Shown here one piece after another: positions 1 through 8,916 of a stretch of 34,961 bases of DNA. The position numbers were made by a program, and so were the translations under genes. Position 1 is the first letter of the stretch; every line of letters begins with the position of its first letter. The notes below the pieces were generated by a model. The model saw nothing but the letters and a program-made list of their open reading frames with translations, had not been told where the DNA came from and ran no database searches. The stretch is taken from NCBI GenBank assembly GCA_003165275.1, contig PLSW01000118.1, positions 1 through 34,961 on the forward strand, written 5' to 3'. This stretch comes from Caulobacteraceae bacterium. GTDB taxonomy: Bacteria > Pseudomonadota > Alphaproteobacteria > Caulobacterales > Caulobacteraceae.

Positions 1-20
1 CGTTTGTGGATGGGAACTAG

Positions 21-245
21 CTAGTGGCCGCCCGACTTCTTGTTGGCGGAGGCCATGGTCGCCAGCAGATAGACCACCGACCCGACGCCGAAGACGATCA
101 CTGCGTCCATATATGAGGTGATGGGCATCAGGCGCACCGGAATGTAGTGCTGAATTCGGTCCGACAGCATGATCGCCAACCAGTTGAACATGCCGAAAAT
201 AGTCAGCAGCGCACCCAGCACCCGGATGACCTGAGTAAGGCCCAT
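21..245 (-). CDS. Small two-helix inner-membrane protein, unknown function
   Basis: This encodes a 74-residue protein with two hydrophobic stretches, at about residues 5-24 and 44-62, joined by a short polar loop and followed by a Lys/His tail, so it should sit in the inner membrane with two helices. The start is placed at the ATG at 245 because GGAGGAG lies six bases upstream. Two in-frame starts further out (TTG at 266, ATG at 260) would place this purine tract inside the gene. It lies downstream of, and on the same strand as, the response regulator, 87 bases away, so it may be co-transcribed. I do not recognise the family and infer no function. Confidence 0.6.
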   Translation of the reverse strand: MGLTQVIRVLGALLTIFGMFNWLAIMLSDRIQHYIPVRLMPITSYMDAVIVFGVGSVVYLLATMASANKKSGGH

Positions 246-305
246 CACCGTCTCCTCCATTTCCAATCCCCGAGCATTAACGATACGACAGCTCTTGAGG
301 ATTTT

Positions 306-351
306 CGAGAGGCATGCGGCGGGGGACCGCGGCTACGACATGCCGCTCTCG
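306..351 (-). terminator. Imperfect stem-loop at the 3' end of the response-regulator gene
   Basis: GGCATG at 311-316 pairs with CATGCC at 339-344, and CGAGA at 306-310 with TCTCG at 347-351, with a two-base bulge. The regulator stop codon lies in the loop. There is no U-tract on the minus strand, so this may be an mRNA 3'-end structure rather than an intrinsic terminator. Confidence 0.25.
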
Positions 352-947
352 ACCGCCAGCCGCACCAGGTCCGCGGTGCGTGAAACCCCCAGTTTCGACT
401 TCATCAGGCTGCAGGTGTTGGCGACCGTCTTGTAGCCGACCCCCAGGGCCTCGGCGATTTCCGCCAGGCTGCGGCCGAGGGCCAGCAGGCGCATGATCTC
501 CAGCTCGCGGCTGTTGAGCTGCCCCATGGCCTGACCCGGCGCGGGGCCTTGCAGGGCCAGGGCCTGGGCGATTTCGCTCTCGATGTAGCGGCCGCCGGAG
601 GCCACCCGTTGGAGGGCGGTGAGCAGCTCGTCGGGGGAAGCGTTCTTGCTGACGTAGCCGGCGGCGCCGGCGTCTATGGCCCGGGCGGCGTAGAGGGGCT
701 CGGCGTGCATGGACAGCACCAGCACCCGCCCCCGGCCCTGCTGGACGATCCGCCGCACCAGCTCAAGGCCGCCGAGGCCGGGCAGGTTGAGATCGAGGAT
801 GATCAGGTCGAAGGCCTGGGCGCGGACCATGGCCAGGGCGTCGCGGCCGTCGGCCACCTCCTGGATCACCGCCCGGTCGAGGCCGCCCAGAAGCCGTTTC
901 AGCCCGTCGCGGACGATGGCGTGGTCGTCGACCAGCAGGATCTTCAT
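333..947 (-). CDS. NarL/FixJ-family two-component response regulator
   Basis: A 204-residue cytoplasmic DNA-binding regulator. The receiver domain (1-120) has the acidic pair D7/D8, the phospho-acceptor D52 in LDLNLPG and the conserved K101. The LuxR-type helix-turn-helix occupies about 143-200 (NSRELEIMRLLALG, then KTVANTCSLMKSKLGV). The start at 947 gives the canonical MKILLVDDH opening; an upstream in-frame extension lies inside the kinase gene. Its ATG overlaps the kinase stop codon (ATGA), so the pair is translationally coupled and the kinase upstream is its obvious partner. The target genes are not shown by sequence. The divergent TonB receptor and nearby secreted glucanase are plausible candidates by position only. 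Confidence 0.93.
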   Translation of the reverse strand: MKILLVDDHAIVRDGLKRLLGGLDRAVIQEVADGRDALAMVRAQAFDLIILDLNLPGLGGLELVRRIVQQGRGRVLVLSMHAEPLYAARAIDAGAAGYVSKNASPDELLTALQRVASGGRYIESEIAQALALQGPAPGQAMGQLNSRELEIMRLLALGRSLAEIAEALGVGYKTVANTCSLMKSKLGVSRTADLVRLAVESGMS

Positions 948-2278
948 TGCCCTGTTCCGTTCAGCGGCAGGCGGGCGCTCACCGACCAACTCCACCCGTC
1001 CAGGCCCCGCGCGATGCTCAGGGCGCCCCCCATGGCCTCAACGCGCTCACGCATGCCCACGATGCCGAATCCGGTCCCGGCGGGCGCCCCGTCATCGGCG
1101 GCGCCGTTATCGCTGATCCGCGCGACGACCCGGTCGCCTCCGTCGATCGCCACATGGATGGCGATGCGGCTGGGGCGTCCGTGGCGAACGGCGTTGCTGA
1201 GGCTTTCCTGCACGATGCGATAGATCGTCTCCCGCACCGGCTCGGGCAAGGAGTCGTCTTCGGCCGGCAGGTCGATGTCGAAGACCATGTCCGGTCGGCG
1301 GGCGCGCCAGAAGTCGACCAGATCCTCCACCGCCGCCCTGAAACCCAGCTCCACGAGCTGTGTCGGCCGCAACCGCCCCAGGATATCGCGCACGAACCGC
1401 TGGATGTGGGCGACGCTGGTCTGGATGGCCTGGACCTGGTCCGGTATCTCCCCGGCCCGGCCCGCCGCGTTCAGCTGGCCGATCATGCTGGCGTCGACGT
1501 TGACGGCGAAGAGGTGAGGGCCGATCTCGTCGTGCAGATCGCGGGCGAGGTCGGCGCGCTCCTCGTCCTGCAGCCGCAGCAGCTGCTCCTCCAGGGCGCG
1601 GTTACGCGCCTGGACGGCCGCCAGCCGCGCGGTCATGCCGTTGAAGCCCCGCCCGACCCGGGCGAGTTCGGCCGGACCCTGCTCGTCGACCCGGACCCCG
1701 TAGTCTCCGGACCCGACCCGCAGGAAGGCCGTCGAAAGCTCGTCCAGGGGCCGCAAGGCCCGGCCGATGGTCAGGTAGACCAGGGCCAGGCCCGTGGCGC
1801 TGGCCAGGATGAAGGCGAGGGCGGCGCGGCCGAACTGCAGCCAGGCGTCGCGCAGGTCGTTGTCCGGCGACGGTGACAGGACGACGGCGGCGAAGCCGTC
1901 GGCCAGGACCGGCGCGCGCAGGGTCAGCGGCTTGAGGTCGGTCTTGAACAAGGCTCCGAACCATCCCGGCGCCCTGGCCGGCGTCGTCGCCGGCGTCGCC
2001 GATCGCAGGACGCGGCCGCTGGCGTCGACCAGGGCGGCGCTGAGATGCCGGTTGCCGTCAAAGGTCGCCAAGAGCTGGCGCATGTCCCGGGCCGGGTGGT
2101 TGGAGCGGGGCAGGTCTTCATAGGCGCTCAGCACGGTCTGCCGGCCGCCGACCAGGGCCGCGTCCAGCTCGGCGCGCAGGGTCCGCCCGGTCTGCACCCC
2201 GGCCAACAGGCCGCCGGCAGCGGCGCCAAGGAGCAGGACGAGGGCGATGGCGGCGAGCACGCGAACCCTCAGCGACAT
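944..2278 (-). CDS. NarX/DegS-type membrane sensor histidine kinase (HisKA_3)
   Basis: A 444-residue inner-membrane kinase. It has a first membrane helix (about 5-27), a periplasmic segment of about 120 residues, a second helix (about 150-172), a HAMP-like linker (173-225), a HisKA_3 dimerisation helix with phospho-acceptor H249 in DLHDEIG, and an HATPase domain with N-box N362 (SNAVRHG), G1 box D390-N391-G392 and a GFGIVGMRERV G2 region. ATG at 2278 is preceded by AGGAGA at a good distance. It is expected to autophosphorylate and pass phosphate to the coupled regulator just downstream. The periplasmic segment has no domain I recognise, so the stimulus is unknown. Confidence 0.93.
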   Translation of the reverse strand: MSLRVRVLAAIALVLLLGAAAGGLLAGVQTGRTLRAELDAALVGGRQTVLSAYEDLPRSNHPARDMRQLLATFDGNRHLSAALVDASGRVLRSATPATTPARAPGWFGALFKTDLKPLTLRAPVLADGFAAVVLSPSPDNDLRDAWLQFGRAALAFILASATGLALVYLTIGRALRPLDELSTAFLRVGSGDYGVRVDEQGPAELARVGRGFNGMTARLAAVQARNRALEEQLLRLQDEERADLARDLHDEIGPHLFAVNVDASMIGQLNAAGRAGEIPDQVQAIQTSVAHIQRFVRDILGRLRPTQLVELGFRAAVEDLVDFWRARRPDMVFDIDLPAEDDSLPEPVRETIYRIVQESLSNAVRHGRPSRIAIHVAIDGGDRVVARISDNGAADDGAPAGTGFGIVGMRERVEAMGGALSIARGLDGWSWSVSARLPLNGTGQ

Positions 2279-2311
2279 GAATCTCTCCTGTCCGAAGCGA
2301 GGCGCAACGAT

Positions 2312-2340
2312 CGGGAACTATTCCCGTTCGTATCGGGAAT
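2312..2340. promoter_or_regulatory. Operator-like triple half-site between kinase and TonB receptor
   Basis: CGGGAA-N3-TTCCCG-N7-CGGGAA gives two overlapping perfect dyads that share the middle half-site; the second extends to ATTCCCG/CGGGAAT. It sits in the 154-base divergent region between the kinase start and the TonB-receptor start, 34 bases from the kinase start. That is a usual place for an autoregulatory operator. Binding by the NarL-type regulator is only inferred, and the sites do not match the E. coli NarL heptamer. Confidence 0.45.
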
Positions 2341-2432
2341 CCGGTCCATCGCGTCCGCATGGGTGAAGGCCTAAGTCTCAACAACAATCAGGACAAGCCC
2401 GCCTCCCCGCAGGGCTCCTTGGGGTGTGTTTT

Positions 2433-4586
2433 ATGAAACTAGGCTTACTGGCCGCTCCGCTCGGCCTGCTGATGCTGATCGCCCCGGTGACGGCGCGCGC
2501 CGCCGACGCCTCGATCCCGTCGCAGGCCGACAACAAGGAGGTGGTGGTCACTGCAGCGCGGCTGAACGCGGCGCGGGTGAGCATCCAGCCGCAACTGGGC
2601 GCCTCCACCTACACCATCGACTCCAAGGCCATCGAGGCCATGCCCGGGGGCGACAACACCGCCCTGAACCAGGTCGTGCTGCAGGCACCTGGGGTGGCGC
2701 AGGATTCCTACGGCCAACTGCATGTCCGCGGCGAGCACAACGGCCTGCAGTTTCGCCTCAACGGCGTGATCCTCCCGGAGGGTCTCAGCGTGTTCAGCCA
2801 GGCGCTGAGCCCGCGCCTCGCGGGAAAGGTCGAGCTGATCACCGGCGCCCTGCCGGCCGAATACGGCCTGCGCACGGCCGGCATCGTCGACATCACCACC
2901 AAGGACGGGATCAAGAGCGGCGGGTCGGTGTCGGTCTACGGCGGCAGCCATGGGGAGATCGAGCCCAGCGCGGAGGCCAGCGGCCAGGTGGGCTCCCTCA
3001 ACTATTTCGTCTCCGGCAGCTATACGCGGGACAACCTGGGCATCGAGTCGGCGGACGGCCGGGCCAACCCGCTGCATGACCGCACCGAGCAGTTCCAGGG
3101 TTTCGCCTATCTGGAAGACACAATCAGCGATTCCAGCCGCGTTTCGGCGATCTTCGGCGACTCCAACCAGCGGTTCCAGATTCCGGACCTGGCCGACGGC
3201 GCGCCCCCCAATCTGACCTTCGGCGGCAGCCCGCTGACGGTAAACGGCCAGACCACCTATCCGAGCCAGATGCTGAACGAGAACCAGCGCGAGGCGACTC
3301 AGTACGGTGTCGTCAGCCTGCTGCACACCGCCGACAAGCTGACCACCCAGGTCTCCCTCTTCGCCCGCTACTCCACCCTCGACTTCTCCCCCGACGTCCT
3401 CGGCGACCTGCTCTACAACGGCATCGCCCAGCAGGCGTCCAAGAGCGACACCGCCGGCGGTATCCAGGCGGAGGGCGTCTACCACCTGTTCGACGCCCAC
3501 ACGGCGCGGGGCGGGATCATCGCCCAGATCGATCGCTCGACCAGCCAGACCAGCGCGCAGGTCATCCCCCTAATATCGTCCGGCCTGCTGGCCGGCCAAC
3601 AGGCCAGCCAACAGCCGACGACGATCATCGACAACGGCGCCCGCACGTCGGAGACCTTCAGCGCCTATCTGCAGGACGAGTGGAAGATCGCCGAGCCGCT
3701 GACCCTCAACTACGGCCTGCGCTACGACCAGATTCAGGCGTTCCGCAACGAAAACCAGCTGAGCCCGCGGATCAACGCGGTCTGGACGGCGACTGCCACG
3801 ACCACCGTCCACGCCGGCTACGCCCGCTATTTCTCGCCGCCGCCCTTCGAACTCGTCGGCGGTGGAACGATCAGCAAGTTCGCCAACACCACCGCCGCGC
3901 CCGCCAACAGCCTCGACACCACCCCCTACGCCGAACGCGCCCACTACTTCGACGTGGGCGTCTCCCAGAAGGTGCTGCAGGGCCTGACCCTGGGCGTCGA
4001 CAGCTACTACAAGATATCGAAGAACCTGATCGACGAGGGCCAGTTCGGGGCGCCGATCATCGAGACGCCGTTCAACTACGCGGACGGCCGCCAATACGGC
4101 GTCGAGTTCAGCGCCGCCTACGCCCACGGGCCGCTGTCGGCCTACGCCAACCTCGCGCTGGAAAAGTCGCAGGGCAAAACCATCGACTCCAGCCAGTTCA
4201 ATTTCACCGCGGCCGAACTGAGTTACATCGCGGGTCACTACATCTACCTGGACCACGACCAGACTGTGACCGCGTCCCTGGGCGGCTCCTACCTCTGGCG
4301 GGGCGTCCGGCTCGGCGGCGACCTGATCTACGGCAGCGGTCTTAGGGCGACGGGCGCCGACGGGATTCCCAACGGGATCCACATGCCGGGCTACGCCCAG
4401 GTCAATCTGGCGCTGTCACACCGCTTCGACGACACCCCCGGCGGGGCCCTGGAGGTCCGGCTCGACGTGATCAACGCCTTTGACGCGGACTACAAGATCC
4501 GCGACGGCACGGGCGTGGGCGTCGGCGCGCCTCAGTATGGGCCGCGGCGCGGGGTCTTCGTCGGACTGACCAAGTCCTTCGGCTGA
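2433..4586 (+). CDS. TonB-dependent outer-membrane receptor
   Basis: A 717-residue TonB-gated transporter. It has a signal peptide (about 1-23, ending ARA-A), a TonB-box-like stretch (KEVVVTAARL, about 34-43), a plug domain (about 50-165, with ALNQVVLQAPGV, LHVRGEHNGLQFRLNGV and VELITGALPAEYG), then a beta-barrel rich in alternating aromatic strands. It ends in F-G rather than a terminal aromatic, slightly atypical. There is no STN domain, so it probably lacks direct FecA-type signalling. ATG at 2433 is chosen over an in-frame GTG at 2424 because it starts the signal peptide directly; no strong ribosome-binding site is visible. The substrate is unknown. Its glucanase neighbour suggests a saccharide, but a siderophore or cobalamin cannot be excluded. 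Confidence 0.92.
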   Translation: MKLGLLAAPLGLLMLIAPVTARAADASIPSQADNKEVVVTAARLNAARVSIQPQLGASTYTIDSKAIEAMPGGDNTALNQVVLQAPGVAQDSYGQLHVRGEHNGLQFRLNGVILPEGLSVFSQALSPRLAGKVELITGALPAEYGLRTAGIVDITTKDGIKSGGSVSVYGGSHGEIEPSAEASGQVGSLNYFVSGSYTRDNLGIESADGRANPLHDRTEQFQGFAYLEDTISDSSRVSAIFGDSNQRFQIPDLADGAPPNLTFGGSPLTVNGQTTYPSQMLNENQREATQYGVVSLLHTADKLTTQVSLFARYSTLDFSPDVLGDLLYNGIAQQASKSDTAGGIQAEGVYHLFDAHTARGGIIAQIDRSTSQTSAQVIPLISSGLLAGQQASQQPTTIIDNGARTSETFSAYLQDEWKIAEPLTLNYGLRYDQIQAFRNENQLSPRINAVWTATATTTVHAGYARYFSPPPFELVGGGTISKFANTTAAPANSLDTTPYAERAHYFDVGVSQKVLQGLTLGVDSYYKISKNLIDEGQFGAPIIETPFNYADGRQYGVEFSAAYAHGPLSAYANLALEKSQGKTIDSSQFNFTAAELSYIAGHYIYLDHDQTVTASLGGSYLWRGVRLGGDLIYGSGLRATGADGIPNGIHMPGYAQVNLALSHRFDDTPGGALEVRLDVINAFDADYKIRDGTGVGVGAPQYGPRRGVFVGLTKSFG

Positions 4587-4611
4587 CCGGCCCTTAAGCG
4601 GGTATGATCGG

Positions 4612-4629
4612 AGGGCGAGGTGTCGCCCT
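4612..4629 (+). terminator. Hairpin downstream of the TonB receptor gene
   Basis: A perfect 7-bp stem (AGGGCGA/TCGCCCT) with a GGTG loop begins 26 bases after the receptor stop codon. No U-tract follows, so termination would be weak or Rho-assisted. Confidence 0.3.
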
Positions 4630-4673
4630 TAGTAACGCGTCGTTCACCAAGTCTAAAATCCTTGATGTACCAT

Positions 4674-4703
4674 TTACCATCGCCGTATTCGAATAATTAG
4701 AAC
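4674..4703 (+). promoter_or_regulatory. Weak candidate promoter for the GH16 gene
   Basis: TAGAAC at 4698-4703 fits the Caulobacter -10 pattern TANAWC. TTACCA lies 18 bases upstream as a poor -35. The stretch 4640-4705 is clearly more AT-rich than its surroundings. It lies 37 bases before the chosen start of the glucanase gene. Confidence 0.28.
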
Positions 4704-4739
4704 GCCCTGTGCAATGTGCGCCCGTTACATGGGTGTTCC

Positions 4740-7544
4740 ATGTCGACTGCGTATCTTAACTTCGACGGCAAGGTGATGGCCGCCAGCGCTGCGCCGCAGC
4801 ATTGGCTGGCGACGGCCTATCAGGGGCAGACGCTGGTCGGTCCGGCCGGGCCGGATCAGTTCAGCGACCAGCTGGGCGGCTCTCCCACCTTCATCGGCGG
4901 CGGCGGCGGCGACACCTACTATGTGCTGACGTCCACGACCAACATCGTCGAGGCGACGGCGACCGGGGTCAACACGGTCAATAGCTGGGCCTCGTTCGCC
5001 CTGCCGACGAACGTACAGAACCTCTATCTGGAGGGCGCGGAACTCACCGGGGTGGCCAACAGCGGCGGCGACCTCCTGGTGGCCAACTCCACCGACGACA
5101 CCCTGGTCAGCGGCGCGGGTAAGGACGTGATAGTCGACGCCGGCGCCGGTGGGGACTACTTCTCGTTCGGCACGGGCTCCGGCCACGACGTGATCTACGG
5201 CTTTCAGGCCAGCGGGGCCAACCACGACTATATCCAGCTGACCGGGACCACCCTCACCACCTTCGCCCAGGTGAAGTCTCATCTGACTCAGAGCGGCTCG
5301 GACGTGTTGCTGACCCTGTCCTCCACCGACGCGGTCCTGATCCACAACACCACCGTGGCGGCGCTGACGGCGGCGGACTTCGCCCTGCCGCTGAACCTCA
5401 ACGGCGCGGCCACCTCCTTCGACGACGAGTTCAACAGCCTCAGCCTCTACGATCCGACGACAGGGACCGGGGTCTGGAAGACCAACTTCATTTCAGGCGT
5501 CCAGGGCGGCGGCCCGCAGGGCTATTCCAGCCGCAATCTGGGCAGCGGCGAACAGCAAATCTATGTCGATCCCGCCTATACCGGCGACGGCGGCGCCGCC
5601 CTCGGGCTCGATCCGTTCTCGATCAACAACGGCGTCCTGACCATCACCGCGGTCAATACCCCCACCGCCGATCTGAACGCCCTCTCAGGGTTCAAGTACA
5701 CCTCCGGCCTGCTGACCACCCAGACCTCCTTCGCCCAGCTCTACGGCTACTTCGAGATCAAGGCCGAGCTGCCAGCGGGGCAGGGAGTCTGGCCCGCGTT
5801 CTGGCTGCTGCCCACCGACGGGACCTGGCCGCCGGAAGCCGACGTCTTCGAACAGCTGGGCGGCTCCAACGTCTACCTGACCTCGCACTATACCGACGCG
5901 AACGGCGCCCCGACCCAGACCGGATTCCAAAGCGTGGTGCCGACCGACACCACCGGCTTCCATACCTACGGCCTGCTGTGGACCAAGACGTCTCTGACCT
6001 GGTACATCGACGGGGTGGAGGTGGCCACCGCCCCGACCCCGGCCGACATGAACAAGCCGATGTATATGCTGGTCAATCTGGGCATCGGCGGCTGGCCGGG
6101 CAACGCGCCGGCGAACTTCACCACCGCGCAGCTGAACATCGACTACATCCGCGCCTACAGCCTCGCCAGCCTGAGCGCCACCGCGCCCACCGCCCATGCC
6201 ATGACCCTCTCCACCGCCGCCGGCCACGCGCTCAGCGTCGCGGCGGCCACGGGCCTGTTGACCACCGACGTGGACCACAACAGCCTGGCCATGACCGCCG
6301 TGCTGGCCACCGGCGGCGGCCCGAGCCACGGGGTGCTGACCCTGAATGCGGACGGCTCCTTCACCTACACGCCTAACGCAGGTTTCGCCGGAACCGACAG
6401 CTTCACCTACACCCCGCGGGACAGCCTCAGCATCGGCGCCGCAACGACGATCACCATCAACGTCACCGCCGCCGCGCCGACCAGCAAGGTCGATGTCTAC
6501 GCCGCCGCCGCCGGCCACGCCCTAACCGTTTCCGCCAGCGCCGGGGTGCTCGCCAACGACACGGACAAGAACGGTCTGACCTTGACCGCCAGCGTCGCCA
6601 GCGGGCCCCAGCACGGCGCGCTGACGCTCAACGCCGACGGATCCTTCGTCTACACCCCGACGGCCGGTTTCGCCGGATCCGATCACTTCACCTACATCGC
6701 CCGCGACAGCCTGAGCACGGGCGTGGCGACCACCGTCACCCTCTCGGTCGCCGCCTCCACCCCGACCACGATCGCCGACGCCTATTCGACCACCGCCGGC
6801 CACGCCCTGAGCGTCATGGCCGCGGCCGGGGTCCTGTCCAATGATGTCGACAATAACGGCCTGACCCTGAAGGCCAGCCTGGCCGCGGGCGGCGGCCCGG
6901 CCCACGGGGCCGTGTCCCTCGCCGCCAACGGTTCGTTCACCTACACCCCCACCGCGGGCTATGTCGGGACCGACACCTTCAAGTACATCGCCGGCGACGG
7001 CTTGAACTCAAGCGCGGCCGTCACGGTCACCCTGACCATTGGCGCGGCGGCGACAGCGAGCGGAACCTCCACCCCGATCGGCCAGACCGGCGTCTATACA
7101 GCGACCAGCACCACGGACCATGCGACGGGCGGGGCGGACAGTATTTCGTCCGCCTTCAGCTACTCCCTCGTCGGCCTGACCGCCCATACCTTGACCCTGA
7201 CCGGGACCGCCAATCTGACCATGACCGCCAACGGCCTGGGCGATCATCTGATCGGCAACGCGGGCAATGACGTGATCATTGCGGGCGCCGGCAACGACAC
7301 CCTGACCGGGGGCGGCGGCAAGGACACCTTCCGCTTCTCGCCCTCCACGGGGCAGGATGTGATCACCGACTTCGGCGGCCACGACGTCGTCGACCTGTCG
7401 GCCTATTTCGCGGAGGGCCTGACGCCGACCCTGCACACGGTCGGCTCGGCCACGATGATCAGCTTCACCAACGGCGACACCATCGAACTTCTCGGGGTTC
7501 CGTCCAGCGCGCTGATCGCCACTGGCCTGGGCTACACCCACTAG
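4740..7544 (+). CDS. RTX-type secreted GH16 beta-glucanase (ExsH-like), type I secretion substrate
   Basis: A 934-residue protein with no signal peptide. Domains in order: an N-terminal Gly/Asp-rich RTX-like module (about 25-215); a GH16 catalytic domain (about 226-480) with the active-site motif E-A-D-V-F-E, catalytic glutamates E366 and E371 and D368, preceded by GVWPAFWLLP; three tandem Ig/cadherin-like repeats (about 485-770); and C-terminal RTX nonapeptides (GNAGNDVIIAGAGNDTL, about 838-855) before a hydrophobic end. GH16 enzymes hydrolyse beta-1,3/1,4-glucans and related polysaccharides. RTX repeats and the missing signal peptide indicate type I export, and the convergent adaptor and ABC genes just downstream supply it. 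ATG at 4740 is preferred to the GTG at 4716, which adds a cysteine-containing tail; neither has a good ribosome-binding site. Exact glycan unknown. Confidence 0.9.
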   Translation: MSTAYLNFDGKVMAASAAPQHWLATAYQGQTLVGPAGPDQFSDQLGGSPTFIGGGGGDTYYVLTSTTNIVEATATGVNTVNSWASFALPTNVQNLYLEGAELTGVANSGGDLLVANSTDDTLVSGAGKDVIVDAGAGGDYFSFGTGSGHDVIYGFQASGANHDYIQLTGTTLTTFAQVKSHLTQSGSDVLLTLSSTDAVLIHNTTVAALTAADFALPLNLNGAATSFDDEFNSLSLYDPTTGTGVWKTNFISGVQGGGPQGYSSRNLGSGEQQIYVDPAYTGDGGAALGLDPFSINNGVLTITAVNTPTADLNALSGFKYTSGLLTTQTSFAQLYGYFEIKAELPAGQGVWPAFWLLPTDGTWPPEADVFEQLGGSNVYLTSHYTDANGAPTQTGFQSVVPTDTTGFHTYGLLWTKTSLTWYIDGVEVATAPTPADMNKPMYMLVNLGIGGWPGNAPANFTTAQLNIDYIRAYSLASLSATAPTAHAMTLSTAAGHALSVAAATGLLTTDVDHNSLAMTAVLATGGGPSHGVLTLNADGSFTYTPNAGFAGTDSFTYTPRDSLSIGAATTITINVTAAAPTSKVDVYAAAAGHALTVSASAGVLANDTDKNGLTLTASVASGPQHGALTLNADGSFVYTPTAGFAGSDHFTYIARDSLSTGVATTVTLSVAASTPTTIADAYSTTAGHALSVMAAAGVLSNDVDNNGLTLKASLAAGGGPAHGAVSLAANGSFTYTPTAGYVGTDTFKYIAGDGLNSSAAVTVTLTIGAAATASGTSTPIGQTGVYTATSTTDHATGGADSISSAFSYSLVGLTAHTLTLTGTANLTMTANGLGDHLIGNAGNDVIIAGAGNDTLTGGGGKDTFRFSPSTGQDVITDFGGHDVVDLSAYFAEGLTPTLHTVGSATMISFTNGDTIELLGVPSSALIATGLGYTH
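6190..7050 (+). repeat. Three tandem Ig/cadherin-like repeats within the GH16 gene
   Basis: Three units of roughly 95 codons begin near 6190, 6487 and 6772. Each opens with an AGHALSV-type strand, then G-V-L-x-x-D-x-D-x-N-x-L, then HG-(V/A)-L-T-L-N-A-D-G-S-F-x-Y-T-P and a DSFTY/DHFTY/DTFKY strand. Such repeats are usually rigid, Ca-stabilised spacers in RTX exoproteins. The first unit has lost part of the acidic motif (TTDVDHNS). Confidence 0.8.
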
Positions 7545-7565
7545 CCGCCAACGACCGCCGGGGGC

Positions 7566-8915
7566 TCAGTGCTCGTGGAAGGAGCGCCAGAAGACCTGCG
7601 CCAGCGGCTCCAGCCAGTACTGCAGGGCTGAGCGCGGCCGCACCCGGGCGACGACCTCCGCCGGCATGCCGGGCTTCAGGGCGCCGGCGGCGCCCTCGGT
7701 CGCGGCCACGCGGGCCAACTCCGCCTGCGGAACGGCGACATCGGCGGTGAAGAAGGCGCGGCCGGTGCGCTCGTCGACGATGCTGTCGGCGGCGATTCGG
7801 CTGACCCGGCCGTTCAGGACCGGCGCGCCGCGGCCGTGCAGTCCCGACAGGCGCACCTGCGTCGGCTGGCCGAGCTTTAGTTCCCCGGCGTCCCGCGGCG
7901 CGACCTGGATCTCGACCACCAGGGGCGAGGCTTCCGGCACGATGTCCATCATCCGTTGCCCCGGCGCGACCACCCCGCCCACCGTGTTCACAGCCAGGCC
8001 GACCACCGCGCCGGCGGCGGGGGCGGCGACGGCGGTGCGGGCGAGCCGATCGCGGGCGACCCGCCACTGGGGGGCGGCCTGCTGCAGGTCGGTCATGGCC
8101 CGCCGGGTCTTGTCAGCGACCTGGCGCTGGTAGTCGCGGTCCGCCTGGACGCTCTCCAGGGTCGATTCCGCGCCGACCGCCTTCAGCCGCGCGATCTCTG
8201 CGCTCTGCGCCCCGGCGTCGCCGATCAGCGATGCGGCGGAACGTTCCAGGGCGCGCACGCGGGTCTGCGGCGCATAGCCCTTCGCCGCCAGCTGCTGCAT
8301 GCCCGCCAGTTCATCGGCGTTGAGGGCCTGCTGGCGGACGTTGGCCTCAATCTGCCGCTGGTAGCCGACGATCTGCTGGTCGGCCTCCGCCGCCCGCTGA
8401 CGCGACACCCCGCGCCGCGCCTGCTGCGCGCCGAAATCAGCAGCCAGGGTGCGTCGCTCCGCCGCCATCGCCCGGGCGGCGATCGCGACGTCCTGCGGAT
8501 CGAGGGCGGCGAAATCGGCCGGGGCCGCAACGACCGTCCGCCCAAGCTGCTCCGCCTCCAGGCGTGCGCGCTCGGCCTCGAGGCCGATCACCCGTTCGGC
8601 CAAGGCCCGCTCCTCGGCGACGGCCTCGGCGGGGGCGAACTGGACGAGGACCTGTCCGGCCTGCACCCGGTCGCCCTCCTTGACCAGCACGGCCGAGACG
8701 ACGCCGCCGTCCCGGCTCTGGACGGACTGCCGGTGGCCAGAGACCATCACCACGCCGGCCGCGGTGGTCGCCGCGTCCATGGGGGCGAAGGCGGCCCATC
8801 CGATGACGCCGATGAAGAACACGCCGGCGGCGCTCGCGCCCATGGCGATCTCCCAGCGCGGATCGTCGGGGGATTTCGGCGGGGGGGTCCAGGCGTCAAG
8901 GCTGATGGCGGTCAT
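7566..8915 (-). CDS. HlyD/PrtE-family type I secretion membrane fusion protein
   Basis: A 449-residue periplasmic adaptor. It has a cytoplasmic N-terminus of about 23 residues, one membrane helix (24-44), a lipoyl/barrel half-motif (RQSVQSRDGGVVSAVLVKEGD, around 62-82), long Ala/Arg/Gln-rich coiled-coil hairpin arms (about 100-290), the returning barrel half, and the characteristic C-terminal PGMPAEV...RSALQYWLEPL. It bridges the ABC transporter to an outer-membrane TolC-type channel. The start at 8915 lies one base after the ABC stop codon, so the two genes form an operon. The stop is 21 bases from that of the convergent glucanase gene, and no terminator is visible between them. The glucanase is the obvious substrate. 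No TolC gene occurs in the window. Confidence 0.93.
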   Translation of the reverse strand: MTAISLDAWTPPPKSPDDPRWEIAMGASAAGVFFIGVIGWAAFAPMDAATTAAGVVMVSGHRQSVQSRDGGVVSAVLVKEGDRVQAGQVLVQFAPAEAVAEERALAERVIGLEAERARLEAEQLGRTVVAAPADFAALDPQDVAIAARAMAAERRTLAADFGAQQARRGVSRQRAAEADQQIVGYQRQIEANVRQQALNADELAGMQQLAAKGYAPQTRVRALERSAASLIGDAGAQSAEIARLKAVGAESTLESVQADRDYQRQVADKTRRAMTDLQQAAPQWRVARDRLARTAVAAPAAGAVVGLAVNTVGGVVAPGQRMMDIVPEASPLVVEIQVAPRDAGELKLGQPTQVRLSGLHGRGAPVLNGRVSRIAADSIVDERTGRAFFTADVAVPQAELARVAATEGAAGALKPGMPAEVVARVRPRSALQYWLEPLAQVFWRSFHEH

Positions 8916-8916
8916 G

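Noticed and set aside
947-1876. 309-codon plus-strand frame opposite the sensor kinase
   Set aside because: Composition mirrors the kinase codons; the kinase has full catalytic motifs.
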